Shown here one piece after another: positions 13,079 through 22,127 of a stretch of DNA of 64,000 nt (position 1 is its first letter; each line of letters opens with the position of its first letter). This stretch comes from Ruminococcus flavefaciens (GTDB taxonomy: Bacteria; Bacillota; Clostridia; Oscillospirales; Ruminococcaceae). The notes under the pieces were generated by a model. The model was not told where the DNA came from. It saw nothing but the letters and a program-made list of their open reading frames with translations, and did not search any database. A program made the position numbers and the translations under genes. The DNA lies in NCBI GenBank assembly GCA_002309635.1, contig DBXO01000022.1, positions 17,412 through 81,411 of the forward strand. The letters run 5' to 3'.

Positions 13079-16075
13079 ATGCTTCAGTTAAAGGAGATCG
13101 TTAAGGAATACGGAAGCGGAGAAAATGTGGTGTCTGCCCTCAGGGGCGTGAGCCTTAACTTCCGTGAAAGCGAATTTGTTGCCGTCCTCGGACATTCGGG
13201 CTGCGGCAAGACAACGCTTCTTAACATCATCGGAGGTCTTGATCACTATACCTCGGGTGACCTTATCATTAACGGTGTTTCCACAAAGGAATACAAGGAC
13301 AGAGACTGGGACGCCTACAGAAACCACTCTATAGGCTTCATTTTTCAGAGCTATAACCTTATACCTCATCAGACTGTGCTCTCGAATGTTGAGCTTGCGC
13401 TGACTATATCGGGTATATCAAAGGCTGAGCGGCGAAAGCGTGCGAAGGAGGCTCTCGAAAAGGTCGGACTGGGAGATCAGCTCCATAAAAAGCCAAATCA
13501 AATGTCGGGCGGACAGATGCAGCGTGTGGCTATTGCACGTGCTCTTATAAATGACCCCGATATCCTCCTTGCCGACGAGCCTACAGGCGCCCTCGATTCC
13601 GAAACTTCATTGCAGGTTATGGAGCTGCTCAAGGATATCGCGAAGGATCGACTGGTCGTTATGGTAACCCATAACCCTGAGCTGGCTGAGCAGTATGCCA
13701 CACGTATCGTCAGGATCAAGGACGGACGGATAACAGGGGACAGCGATCCGTTCAATGCGGAAAATGTCAGAAAAGGTAAAAAGAAAAAGGAAAAATCCGC
13801 CAAAACAAAGGAAAAGACAAAGAAGAAGCGTGTTTCGATGTCATTCGGTACTGCTGTCTCGCTTTCTCTCAATAACCTCCTTACCAAAAAAGGAAGGACT
13901 ATACTCACAGCTTTTGCAGGCTCTATAGGTATCATCGGTATCGCTCTGATACTTTCCCTTGCAACAGGTATAAATGAGTATATAAACAATGTTCAGGAGG
14001 AGACGCTCTCCTCATATCCGCTTGAGATAATGCGTGAGAATACGGATACCTCGGGTATGATAGAAGCTCTTATGCAGAATCAGAAGGAGTACGAGAGCCG
14101 CGAGTTTAGGGACGATACCGTCTATGCAAATACTCAGGTCTATGACATGTTCAATTCCTTCAATGCATCCGCCAAGCAGATAAACAATATGAAGGACTTC
14201 AAGACTTTCCTCGACCATGACAGCGTTATCGCTGAAAAGTCAACTGCCATCGGATACTCATATGACGTCAAAATGCCTGTTTATACAAAGTCTCCTTCAG
14301 GCGAGATAATCAAGGCGGACTTCATGGATATGTACAGCAAGGCTATGGGAATGAGCGATTCAGATATCATGGCAGCTTCCATGAACAACCCTATGGCCGG
14401 TATGGAAATGCAGGCTTTCGGCCTCAATGTAATGGAGGAGCTCCTCCCCGGTGAGAACGGCGAAGCTGTAAACCCTCTTGTTAAGGAGCAGTATGACGTA
14501 ATAGAGGGAAGATGGCCCGAGAATTACGACGAGGTAGTGGTGATTCTGAGGCAGAACAACGAGCTCCCCGATATTATCGTCTATGCATTGGGACTTAAGG
14601 ATCAGGAGGGCTTTGCCGAAAAGCTCAAGGCTGTCATGAGCAATCAGGAGATAAAGGATTACGGTCAGGTTGAATGGCGTTTCGATGAGATCATGGAAAA
14701 GAAGTTCAAGATGGTAATGCCCTGCGAGTATTACCAGAAAGACCTGGCAGGCGGTGGTATGAACGATCTCACAGCTACCCAGACAGGACTTGACTATATC
14801 TTCGGAGCAGACAATGTAGGTACCGATATCAAGATAGTAGGTTTCATTCATGCCAAGGAGGGCGTAAAGGCTCCTATGCTCAAGGGATATATCGGATATA
14901 CCTCAAAGCTTACGGACTATGTAATAGAGACTACAAATAACAGTGATATCGTAAAGAAGCAGGTCGCTGACAAGGAGACCGATATAATTACAGGCAGAAA
15001 GTTTATGACAGATGACTACTCTGAGCCTACTCCTCAGGAAAAGGCAGAGACAGCAAAGGCTTTCATAAAGACTGCCGATACGGATACAAAGGCTGATATC
15101 TTCCGCCTTGTGGCTGCCCAGCCCGACCCGAAGCAGGCGGACGCTCAGGTTGAGGCTGCAATGAAGGATTTTGACCGCAGCAAATTCATCAGTCAGATAA
15201 CTGAGATGTATTCTTCAGAGCTTGGCGTGGACGCTGCACAGATAACTTCATTCGTTGCTCAGATGAGCGACGAGGACATAAAAAGCTATGCTGAGCAGGC
15301 TATACGCGAGCAGATAGCAGAGCAGTATGCAAAGCTTTCACAGGAGCAGCTTGGCGCACTGGGCAATGCAGAGCTTGCGGCTATGCTTGATACTGCTGAG
15401 ATAAGCCTTGACAATTACGGAGTGATCTTTGACAAGTATACTCCCGAGGAGATATCAGAATCCACATACGAGGACAATCTCAGGCTTCTCGGTGTGGCTG
15501 ATGAATCAGACCCTTCATCGATACATATCTTTGCAAAGAGTTTCGAGGACAAGGACGATATCGCAGATGCAATAAAGCGCTATAACGACGGTGCAAAGGA
15601 GGCTGACGTTATTCACTATACCGATGTTGTTGCTCTCCTTATGTCGTCAGTAACAGGCATTATCAGCGGTATTTCCTATCTTCTCATCGCTTTCGTAGGC
15701 ATATCACTTGTAGTTTCGTCTATTATGATAGGTATTATTACATATATTTCGGTACTTGAACGTACAAGAGAGATCGGTATACTCAGAGCTATCGGTGCTT
15801 CAAAGCGAAATGTCCGCACTGTTTTCAATGCAGAGACGCTGCTTGTGGGACTTGCGGCGGGACTTATCGGCATAGGAGTTTCGGTGCTTCTCACCATACC
15901 CATAAATGCCATAATCCATAGTCTTACCTCGCTCGATACCCTCAGGGCTCATGTTCCTTTTTCCGGAGCGGTAATACTGGTGCTCATAAGCATGATACTG
16001 ACTCTCATTGCAGGACTTATCCCTGCGGGAGTTGCCGCGAGAAAAGACCCTGTTGTTGCCTTGAGAACAGAATAA
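13079..16075 (+). CDS. MacB/FtsX-type ABC transporter, ATPase-permease fusion
   Basis: One polypeptide of 998 residues. Residues 1-230 are an ABC ATPase with Walker A GHSGCGKTT, signature MSGGQMQRVAIARAL and Walker B ILLADEPTGALD. A Lys-rich linker (about 235-258) leads into an FtsX-family permease: one membrane helix near 285, a very large extracellular region (about 310-860) and three C-terminal helices, with RTREIGILRAIGASK between helices. This type moves molecules out of the membrane or works as a mechanotransmitter for peptides, antibiotics or envelope stress rather than importing nutrients. GGGGA precedes the ATG. It is a single-gene unit with a consensus promoter and terminator. Confidence 0.92.
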   Translation: MLQLKEIVKEYGSGENVVSALRGVSLNFRESEFVAVLGHSGCGKTTLLNIIGGLDHYTSGDLIINGVSTKEYKDRDWDAYRNHSIGFIFQSYNLIPHQTVLSNVELALTISGISKAERRKRAKEALEKVGLGDQLHKKPNQMSGGQMQRVAIARALINDPDILLADEPTGALDSETSLQVMELLKDIAKDRLVVMVTHNPELAEQYATRIVRIKDGRITGDSDPFNAENVRKGKKKKEKSAKTKEKTKKKRVSMSFGTAVSLSLNNLLTKKGRTILTAFAGSIGIIGIALILSLATGINEYINNVQEETLSSYPLEIMRENTDTSGMIEALMQNQKEYESREFRDDTVYANTQVYDMFNSFNASAKQINNMKDFKTFLDHDSVIAEKSTAIGYSYDVKMPVYTKSPSGEIIKADFMDMYSKAMGMSDSDIMAASMNNPMAGMEMQAFGLNVMEELLPGENGEAVNPLVKEQYDVIEGRWPENYDEVVVILRQNNELPDIIVYALGLKDQEGFAEKLKAVMSNQEIKDYGQVEWRFDEIMEKKFKMVMPCEYYQKDLAGGGMNDLTATQTGLDYIFGADNVGTDIKIVGFIHAKEGVKAPMLKGYIGYTSKLTDYVIETTNNSDIVKKQVADKETDIITGRKFMTDDYSEPTPQEKAETAKAFIKTADTDTKADIFRLVAAQPDPKQADAQVEAAMKDFDRSKFISQITEMYSSELGVDAAQITSFVAQMSDEDIKSYAEQAIREQIAEQYAKLSQEQLGALGNAELAAMLDTAEISLDNYGVIFDKYTPEEISESTYEDNLRLLGVADESDPSSIHIFAKSFEDKDDIADAIKRYNDGAKEADVIHYTDVVALLMSSVTGIISGISYLLIAFVGISLVVSSIMIGIITYISVLERTREIGILRAIGASKRNVRTVFNAETLLVGLAAGLIGIGVSVLLTIPINAIIHSLTSLDTLRAHVPFSGAVILVLISMILTLIAGLIPAGVAARKDPVVALRTE

Positions 16076-16121
16076 AAAAGCAATGGCTTGATATTTGCTT
16101 TATCAGGCTGTCCGAAATTAT

Positions 16122-16165
16122 AAAAACAGGTATAAGGAAGAAACAACTTCTTTATACCTGTTTTG
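16122..16165. terminator. Bidirectional terminator between the ABC transporter and the rib operon end
   Basis: AAAACAGGTATAAGGAAG pairs with CTTCTTTATACCTGTTTT around AAACAA; one G-T wobble. It ends the nine-gene minus-strand riboflavin operon and the plus-strand ABC gene. Confidence 0.88.
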
Positions 16166-16168
16166 TCT

Positions 16169-17836
16169 TTAACTAAGTTCTTCTGCATACTTTTTCAGCA
16201 TATCTGCTGTTCGGGTAATGCTTTCCTTCGACAGTACGTCTCTGAAGCCGCATTTTTTCAGGGCTTCGCGGAATGTGTACTCGTCTGAGTTGCAGGATAT
16301 TTTCGCAATGCTTTCGTATTTCTCAAGAGCCTTTTCCTTATCGTTCATAACGTCATCGAATAATTCAAGGCTTGCAAGTGCTGAGGTCGCATAGCTTATA
16401 TAGTATCCGGGGCTCTCGAAAAGGTGCTCTATCTCGTAGAGATGGAGACTGCCTTCGTAATAGCTTGCTGCTTCGTCGAAAAGTTCAACTACGTCCTCAG
16501 GGCTAAGGTTATCGGTATCTGATACGAGATCGTACTCGAATTTTCCGACCATGAAGCCGCTTGTTACTGCGTCACAAAGATCGGCAAGGGTATAAAGCCT
16601 CATGTTGTTTCCGCTTTGGTCATATATATCGTCGTAGAACTGGGTGAAAAGAAGTTCAAAGCCCTGCGACTGGATCTCTGCAAGGTCGATATTGTCGGTT
16701 ATCGCCAGAGCGGGTGTATCATCGTAGAATGAGGCATGAAAGTGACCGAATTCATGCACCGCAGTACCGAGCAGATGATCGTCGGATACGTTTCCTATGA
16801 ATATATATGCGCTGTTCTCAGATGGAAGTTCGTCAGTAAAGGCTCCCTCAAAGGCGCTGTCATCATTTTTTATGGTGTACAGCTGTTCCTTTACAATGCG
16901 ATCGGCGCTTTTGCTGATATCGGGAGAAAGCTTCTGGGCATAGTTCCTGATAACGTAGAATGGGTCGCCTATATCGGGCTCTGTTATGTCAAATTCAGAT
17001 GTTATATATGAGTTGACATATGCGTCGATAAGAGCGTCATAAGCGGGCAGCATCTCCTCGGCAACAGTTTCGCTTAGTGCCAGTATATCTTCGCCGGTGT
17101 AGTCCCTGTTGTACTGCTCATACAGGGTCTCGGGAGTATAGTCGCTGAGCATTTCGAGAAGTATCTCCGCGCATTTAAGGTCCTTTTCATCGTCAGAAAG
17201 CTTCTCGCTGCCTATGATGTCATAATATTCGTAAAGGTACTCCGAAGCGTCGTGATAAGCCATTTCAGCCTCTATACGTACAGCTTCGGTATCGTAATCC
17301 CCGCTGCTGTACTGTTCCTCTGCGTCTGCGGGGAGCAATCCCTGAAAAAGACGGCTGTATTCACTTTGCTGACCAATATGGAAACCGTAGGTTATAAGAG
17401 CCTCCGCTACAGCCATATTGCGGCAGTAGCCGTCATATATGTCGCTTATGCTATCGTCGGTGTAGTTGCCGTAGAAAGCTACCTCAGCCATTGTGCGTTC
17501 ATCATACAGCGAGTTGTATCTGTCAATGAGAGTATTGATCCTGTTCCTGATCTCATCTTCGCTGCCGGAACGCTCAAGATCCATGACAAGCTGCTGAACG
17601 ATCCCTTCGATCTCGTTTAATTTTTCCTCGTCAGCCTCGGCGAGATGAGGGGGGGCGCTGTGATGTTCACTCTCAGTACCTGTATCCTCACTGTAGGACT
17701 GTCCTATCCTGTATTCCTTTTCTTTGTCCCTGTAGCGTGAGATACGGGGGACTTTTTCGTTCCTGTCCGTGCATGATATGCAGGAAAAGAATACAGCAGC
17801 AGCTGCGGCGGCGGAAAGAATCCTCGGAAAAGTCAT
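16169..17836 (-). CDS. M3-like zinc metallopeptidase lipoprotein
   Basis: Probable surface-anchored metallopeptidase. An N-terminal lipoprotein signal (ILSAAAAAAVFFSCISC) is followed by a mostly helical acidic protein. The zinc motif is AVHEFGHFHASF (HExxH) near residue 370, with a third ligand Glu in DLAEIQSQGFE about 30 residues on, the spacing and sequence type of the M3/oligoendopeptidase F clan. ATG 17836 is chosen; GTG 17845 is an alternative, with AAAGGA just upstream of both. It is the last gene of the FMN-riboswitch operon, 16 bases after the HAD gene. Its link to flavin metabolism, if any, is unknown. Confidence 0.78.
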   Translation of the reverse strand: MTFPRILSAAAAAAVFFSCISCTDRNEKVPRISRYRDKEKEYRIGQSYSEDTGTESEHHSAPPHLAEADEEKLNEIEGIVQQLVMDLERSGSEDEIRNRINTLIDRYNSLYDERTMAEVAFYGNYTDDSISDIYDGYCRNMAVAEALITYGFHIGQQSEYSRLFQGLLPADAEEQYSSGDYDTEAVRIEAEMAYHDASEYLYEYYDIIGSEKLSDDEKDLKCAEILLEMLSDYTPETLYEQYNRDYTGEDILALSETVAEEMLPAYDALIDAYVNSYITSEFDITEPDIGDPFYVIRNYAQKLSPDISKSADRIVKEQLYTIKNDDSAFEGAFTDELPSENSAYIFIGNVSDDHLLGTAVHEFGHFHASFYDDTPALAITDNIDLAEIQSQGFELLFTQFYDDIYDQSGNNMRLYTLADLCDAVTSGFMVGKFEYDLVSDTDNLSPEDVVELFDEAASYYEGSLHLYEIEHLFESPGYYISYATSALASLELFDDVMNDKEKALEKYESIAKISCNSDEYTFREALKKCGFRDVLSKESITRTADMLKKYAEELS

Positions 17837-17852
17837 ATATATCACATTCCTT

Positions 17853-18509
17853 TCAGCGGCTGAGCTTTTCAGCAGCGGCAGGGATATCGGTTATACTGTC
17901 AACGATGATGTCCGCTTGTGAAAGCTCCTCGCGTGAGCCGAAGCCGTAGGCACAGCCAATGGAATGGAGCCCGTTGCGTACAGCTGTTTCTATGTCGTGA
18001 AAGCGGTCTCCGACAATTGTGAAGCTGCCGCTGTGGCGGGGAGCTATCTTTCGGAATATCTCGTACTTCGGGATAAAGCCGAAAGCCTCGCAGCAGTAGA
18101 AGAAGTCGAAAAAGCGGTCAAGAGCGAATACTCTCCTATGACGTTCAAGGTAATGGAAGCGGCAGTTGCTGAGAAATATCAGGGTATAGCCGCTTTTCTT
18201 AAGGGATGTGAGCATTTCCGCGGCTCCGTCGTACAGAGCTCCCTCGCCGCGTTCTATGCGTTCCGCCATGTCATTTCCCAGCATGATACGGGCTTTTTCC
18301 CGTATCTCCGGGTCAAGCTCCGGGTGAAAGCTGCTCCACATATCAGTGGAATTGAATCCCAGCCAGCAGCTTATCTCGGCGTCGGTGTACTCTTTGGGAG
18401 CAATATAGCCGTTGTCAGAGAGCCATTTCATGGTATCACGAAAGGCGGGAGCGTAGGTGAGCATGGAGTTGTGAATGGTGCCGTCGTAGTCGAATATGAT
18501 ATTCGCCAT
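17853..18509 (-). CDS. HAD-family phosphatase in the riboflavin operon
   Basis: Cytosolic HAD phosphatase with all four motifs: FDYDGT (nucleophile Asp), a Ser-Asn in LIFLSNCR, the Lys in IPKYEIF, and GDRFHD for Mg. A helical cap lies between motifs I and II as in phosphoglycolate phosphatase-like enzymes. Its ATG shares one base with the stop of ribH (TAATG), so the two are translationally coupled. Riboflavin synthesis needs a HAD phosphatase to dephosphorylate the pyrimidine intermediate between RibD and RibH; YigB, YbjI and YcsE do this in other bacteria. Position makes this gene a good candidate for that step, by inference only. Confidence 0.85.
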   Translation of the reverse strand: MANIIFDYDGTIHNSMLTYAPAFRDTMKWLSDNGYIAPKEYTDAEISCWLGFNSTDMWSSFHPELDPEIREKARIMLGNDMAERIERGEGALYDGAAEMLTSLKKSGYTLIFLSNCRFHYLERHRRVFALDRFFDFFYCCEAFGFIPKYEIFRKIAPRHSGSFTIVGDRFHDIETAVRNGLHSIGCAYGFGSREELSQADIIVDSITDIPAAAEKLSR

Positions 18510-18976
18510 TATGCCTCTATCTCTCTGATGAGGTTGATCATCTCGATAGCGCCCTCAGCGCATTCGCTGCCCTTGTTGCCGGCCTTTGAGCCTGCGCGTT
18601 CGATAGCCTGCTCGATGTTCTCGGTGGTTATCACTCCGAACATAACTGGTATGCCTGTCTGGAGTGACACCTGTGCGATACCCTTTGCAGCTTCGTTGCA
18701 GACAAGATCATAGTGGGAGGTGCTGCCTCTGATAATGGCTCCGAGGCATATAACGGCATCGTACTTGCCGGAATTAGCCATTTTTGAAGCAATCAGCGGT
18801 ATCTCGAATGCACCCGGTACCCATGCGATATCTATAGCGCCCTCGCTGACGTCGTGACGCTTAAGGGTATCAACAGCTCCACCGAGAAGCTTTGAAGTGA
18901 TGAACTCGTTGAAACGGGCTACTACTATTCCTATTCTTGTGTCCTTTGAGACAAGTTTTCCTTCGTAAGTTTTCAT
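18509..18976 (-). CDS. ribH: 6,7-dimethyl-8-ribityllumazine synthase
   Basis: Condenses 5-amino-6-ribitylaminouracil with dihydroxybutanone phosphate to lumazine, the penultimate step of riboflavin synthesis; family members form large icosahedral or pentameric shells in the cytosol. Motifs: VARFNEFITSKLLGGA, WVPGAFEIPL, CLGAIIRGSTSHYD and GNKGSECAEGAIEM. Length 155 is standard. It lies seventh in the FMN-riboswitch operon, 17 bases after a membrane protein gene and overlapping the HAD gene by one base. Confidence 0.97.
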   Translation of the reverse strand: MKTYEGKLVSKDTRIGIVVARFNEFITSKLLGGAVDTLKRHDVSEGAIDIAWVPGAFEIPLIASKMANSGKYDAVICLGAIIRGSTSHYDLVCNEAAKGIAQVSLQTGIPVMFGVITTENIEQAIERAGSKAGNKGSECAEGAIEMINLIREIEA

Positions 18977-18993
18977 AATATATATTCCTCCGT

Positions 18994-19524
18994 TCAGTTT
19001 CTTTCCATTTTATTGAGCTTATAGTTGTCGCGCAGGAGCTTTTCAAGTTCCTCCTGCTTTTCCACGACTTCAAATTCCTTTGGCATAACGCCGTTGTTGA
19101 ACCAGAGCCTGAGTCTGTCTCCTGTGAGCTTGTACATTACATTCTTCTTGCTGCGGGCAAGTCCGAAGTTGTCGGGAAAGTACACCCTCTGTGATGTTAT
19201 GAATGCGTATCTGCCTATAAAGAAGTCCAGAATAAGCAGTACAGTCAGGATAAGTCCCGCAATGAGGAACAGACCCATATTTGTCATATAATCCTTTGCG
19301 TCAGGCAGGGTTCTTGCGGCGTCCCATCTGAGAAAGATTATAACGAGCCATGCCGCCCATATGCAGGCCCACCAAACAGCGTTCTTTTTCAGCTGCCTTT
19401 TGAGCCTGATTGCGGTCTTTTTTGTTTTTACGCGGCGCATGAATATAAAGTATCCCACGATGCCGGATACAAACAGTACGCACATCAGGCATACAGCGCC
19501 TATGGCTATATATCGCGTTTTCAT
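18994..19524 (-). CDS. Membrane protein with cytosolic tail, paralogue of its upstream neighbour
   Basis: Not recognised. Three predicted membrane helices (about residues 5-28, 50-68, 85-105) are followed by a soluble C-terminal tail of about 70 residues containing RLRLWFNNGVMPKEF and EELEKLLRDNY. The upstream neighbour (19537-20004) has a matching tail pattern, KLDLFMNN then KTVKMLADWY, so the two look like divergent tandem duplicates. Ribosome binding site AAAGGAGC precedes the ATG. Sixth gene of the riboflavin operon, 12 bases after its paralogue. A role in flavin transport is possible but unsupported by homology I can see. Confidence 0.7.
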   Translation of the reverse strand: MKTRYIAIGAVCLMCVLFVSGIVGYFIFMRRVKTKKTAIRLKRQLKKNAVWWACIWAAWLVIIFLRWDAARTLPDAKDYMTNMGLFLIAGLILTVLLILDFFIGRYAFITSQRVYFPDNFGLARSKKNVMYKLTGDRLRLWFNNGVMPKEFEVVEKQEELEKLLRDNYKLNKMERN

Positions 19525-19536
19525 CGTAATGCTCCT

Positions 19537-20004
19537 TTACTTTGTCAGGGGATTCTCATAGCCGTGCTTTCCGTACCAGTCTGCAAGCATTTTTACTGTT
19601 TTCGGTCTTTTTATGCCGAGATTGAAGCCCCTTGCGAACTTCTTATTGTTCATGAAAAGATCGAGCTTCTCCATTCCGAACAGTCCCTTGCCGTATTCAT
19701 AGCTCAGGTTCTGCACGGGAGAAATGCCCTTATTTGCAAAAATGGCAGTCCTGATCCCCTCGGGCGAAAGGCAGGTGATATCGAATGGGATAAGGAGTAC
19801 CGCGAGCGATATCAGCAGGACGGAATGCACAGTGTTTTTATCAAGCATACCGCAGACAGCGATGACAAGAAGTACAGCGAGCGACCAGATATTGCTTATG
19901 AACGACTTTTCCTTTGCTCTTGACCATGAAATGAAAAAGCATATATCAGATACAAGAGCGACTGTGCAGAGAATGATAAGAACAACTGTTAAAAATGTAC
20001 TCAT
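19537..20004 (-). CDS. Small membrane protein in the riboflavin operon
   Basis: Not recognised. Three hydrophobic segments (about residues 3-27, 38-55, 60-78), then a cytosolic tail of about 75 residues with KLDLFMNNKKFARGF and KMLADWYGKHGY, resembling the tail of the next gene. It begins 11 bases after ribBA and ends 12 bases before its paralogue, so it is certainly co-transcribed. The conserved tail may be a small PH-like or regulatory domain; this is a guess from pattern only. Confidence 0.7.
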   Translation of the reverse strand: MSTFLTVVLIILCTVALVSDICFFISWSRAKEKSFISNIWSLAVLLVIAVCGMLDKNTVHSVLLISLAVLLIPFDITCLSPEGIRTAIFANKGISPVQNLSYEYGKGLFGMEKLDLFMNNKKFARGFNLGIKRPKTVKMLADWYGKHGYENPLTK

Positions 20005-20015
20005 GATAAAACACC

Positions 20016-21215
20016 TCAGTAATTAAGAATATGTCCCATCTTGTCGCGTTTTGTCTTAAGATAGAACAGGTCGTATGCGGTAGCGTCCACCTGTATGGGT
20101 ACACGCTCCTTTATTTCCAGTCCGAAGCCGCTGAGCCCGTATACCTTATCGGGGTTGTTGGTCAGGAGCCTCAGTGTTTTGCAGCCCAGGTCGCGGAGTA
20201 TCTGCGCTCCGATGTAGTATTCGCGCATGTCTCCCGGGAAACCGAGAGCAAGGTTTGCTTCGAGTGTGTCCATGCCCTTGTCCTGAAGCTCGTAGGCGCG
20301 TAGCTTATTTATAAGTCCTATGCCTCTTCCCTCCTGGCGCATATAGAGGAGTATTCCGCGCCCCTCTTTTTCTATCTGTGACATTGCCGCCGCAAACTGC
20401 TGTCCGCAGTCGCATTTGAGTGAGCCGAAAGCATCGCCTGTGAGGCATTCGGAATGAACACGGCAGAGTATATCCTTTCCGTCGCCGATATCGCCCTTTA
20501 CAAGAGCTACATGGTGCTCGCCGTTTAGATTGTTCACGTAGCCGAGGGCTCTGAACTCGCCGTATTTTGTGGGGAGTTTCGTATTTGCCACGCACTCTAC
20601 AAGGACGTCGTGTACCTTTCTGTACTCTTTCAGCGCCTTTATGGTAATGAACTTCATGTTCCACTCCTGCGCTTTCTGCTGAAGCTCCTCTGTGCGCATC
20701 ATGGTGCCGTCGTCGCGCATTATCTCACAGCACAGTCCGCATTCCTCAAGACCTGCGATACGCATGAGGTCAACGGTAGCCTCGGTATGCCCCTCACGTT
20801 CAAGGACACCATTCTTCTTTGCGGTAAGAGGGAACATGTGTCCGGGGCGGCGGAAGTCCTCGGGTCTGGATTCGGGCGAAACGCACATGCGGGCAGTATA
20901 GCCACGCTCCTCTGCGGAAATTCCCGTGGTTGTATTAATGTGGTCTACCGATACGGTGAAAGCAGTGCAGTGGTTATCGGTGTTGAAGTCCACCATCTGG
21001 GGAAGGTGCAGCCTGTCGCAGAGCTTTGCGCTCATTGGCATGCATATCAGACCCTTTGCGTGAGCCGCCATGAAGTTGACGTTTTCTGTGGTTGCAAACT
21101 GAGCGGCGCATATCATGTCGCCTTCATTTTCTCTGTCCTCGTCATCTGTAACGAGGATAATCTCGCCGTTTCGGAGCGCCTCGCAGGCTTCCTCAACAGT
21201 GTTGTACTGGAACAT
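20016..21215 (-). CDS. ribBA: Bifunctional DHBP synthase / GTP cyclohydrolase II
   Basis: Supplies both precursors of riboflavin. Residues about 1-200 are 3,4-dihydroxy-2-butanone-4-phosphate synthase (DDEDRENEGDMI, RRPGHMFPL, EGHTEATVDL), acting on ribulose-5-phosphate. Residues about 205-399 are GTP cyclohydrolase II with the zinc cysteines in HSECLTGDAFGSLKCDCG and the catalytic segment YMRQEGRGIGLINKLRAYELQ split across its motif. 399 residues is the normal fused length. It starts 5 bases after the lipoprotein gene and continues into two membrane protein genes. Confidence 0.98.
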   Translation of the reverse strand: MFQYNTVEEACEALRNGEIILVTDDEDRENEGDMICAAQFATTENVNFMAAHAKGLICMPMSAKLCDRLHLPQMVDFNTDNHCTAFTVSVDHINTTTGISAEERGYTARMCVSPESRPEDFRRPGHMFPLTAKKNGVLEREGHTEATVDLMRIAGLEECGLCCEIMRDDGTMMRTEELQQKAQEWNMKFITIKALKEYRKVHDVLVECVANTKLPTKYGEFRALGYVNNLNGEHHVALVKGDIGDGKDILCRVHSECLTGDAFGSLKCDCGQQFAAAMSQIEKEGRGILLYMRQEGRGIGLINKLRAYELQDKGMDTLEANLALGFPGDMREYYIGAQILRDLGCKTLRLLTNNPDKVYGLSGFGLEIKERVPIQVDATAYDLFYLKTKRDKMGHILNY

Positions 21216-21220
21216 TAAGA

Positions 21221-22114
21221 TTACTCCTTATCTATTTTGATCTCGCCTGTGTCAACGGCAAAGTCGATATTGCAGTTTTCAACTGAAATGCTGAGGCTGT
21301 GGGAAGTGTCTTTCTTCTTCTCGTCCCTTACATCGTAGTTCTTTATTCCTGTAACTTTGATATTGCCCGTCTCTGTCTTTACGCTGATATCAGCTTCGCC
21401 AGAGCCGTTAAGTGGCAGGCAGAAGGTGATATTTCCTGTTTCGGCAGAAATATCCGTATCTGCCTTGTAAGTATTGCTGTTCATGGAGATATTGCCCGTA
21501 TTGCATTTTATCGCAGATGGACCTGTTATCTCATTATCATATAATGTGATATTTCCAACGCTCACATCTGTTGTAAAGCTTCCTGACATATCTGAGAACG
21601 TTATATTGCCCACACCGCATTTAGCCCTGTAATCGGTGACATACTCGGGAACAGTGATATAGACATCGTATTCCACGCGGCAGTCGGGGATATTCTTTTC
21701 AAGCCATGTGTTCAGATCCTCACTGGTTTGAGCCTCTACCAGCTTTATCACAAGAACGTTGTCCTTTACCTCCGAGACAGAACCGATATGCTCGTCTACA
21801 TTTTTCAGGGTATCCTCAGAATCGGCGAATACCTTATACCTGAGTGCTAAGCCTGACTTTTCGTCGCCTGAGTGCTCAACAACGATGTTCCCTGTGGGAA
21901 TTTCAACTGACATGGCATTTATTGGCTTTGGAGTCTCAAATAAATAGTTCTTCAGGAATTCCTTATTCTGTGCGTATTCCCTGCTTGCCTCGTTAAGGTC
22001 TATAGTTACGTCGCCTACATTTATTTCACTGCTTTGTTTCCTGCTGTCGGAGCAGCCTGTGAGCAGAGCTGCCGCTATAAGTGACGATGTAAGAAGTGCT
22101 TTTACTATCTTCAT
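21221..22114 (-). CDS. DUF4097-like beta-repeat lipoprotein inserted in the riboflavin operon
   Basis: Predicted lipoprotein: MKIVKALLTSSLIAAALLTGC ends in a lipobox. The mature part, after about residue 65, is built of short beta-strand repeats with a recurring GNI signature (PTGNIVVEH, VGNITFSD, VGNITLYD, TGNISMNS, TGNITFCL, TGNIKVTG), typical of DUF4097 beta-helix proteins that sit on the cell surface. The start at 22114 follows AAGGAG and the lipobox; the longer frame overlaps ribE. It lies between ribE and ribBA with 13- and 5-base gaps, so it must share their FMN control. Function unknown. Confidence 0.82.
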   Translation of the reverse strand: MKIVKALLTSSLIAAALLTGCSDSRKQSSEINVGDVTIDLNEASREYAQNKEFLKNYLFETPKPINAMSVEIPTGNIVVEHSGDEKSGLALRYKVFADSEDTLKNVDEHIGSVSEVKDNVLVIKLVEAQTSEDLNTWLEKNIPDCRVEYDVYITVPEYVTDYRAKCGVGNITFSDMSGSFTTDVSVGNITLYDNEITGPSAIKCNTGNISMNSNTYKADTDISAETGNITFCLPLNGSGEADISVKTETGNIKVTGIKNYDVRDEKKKDTSHSLSISVENCNIDFAVDTGEIKIDKE

Positions 22115-22127
22115 AGCCTTTCTCCTT

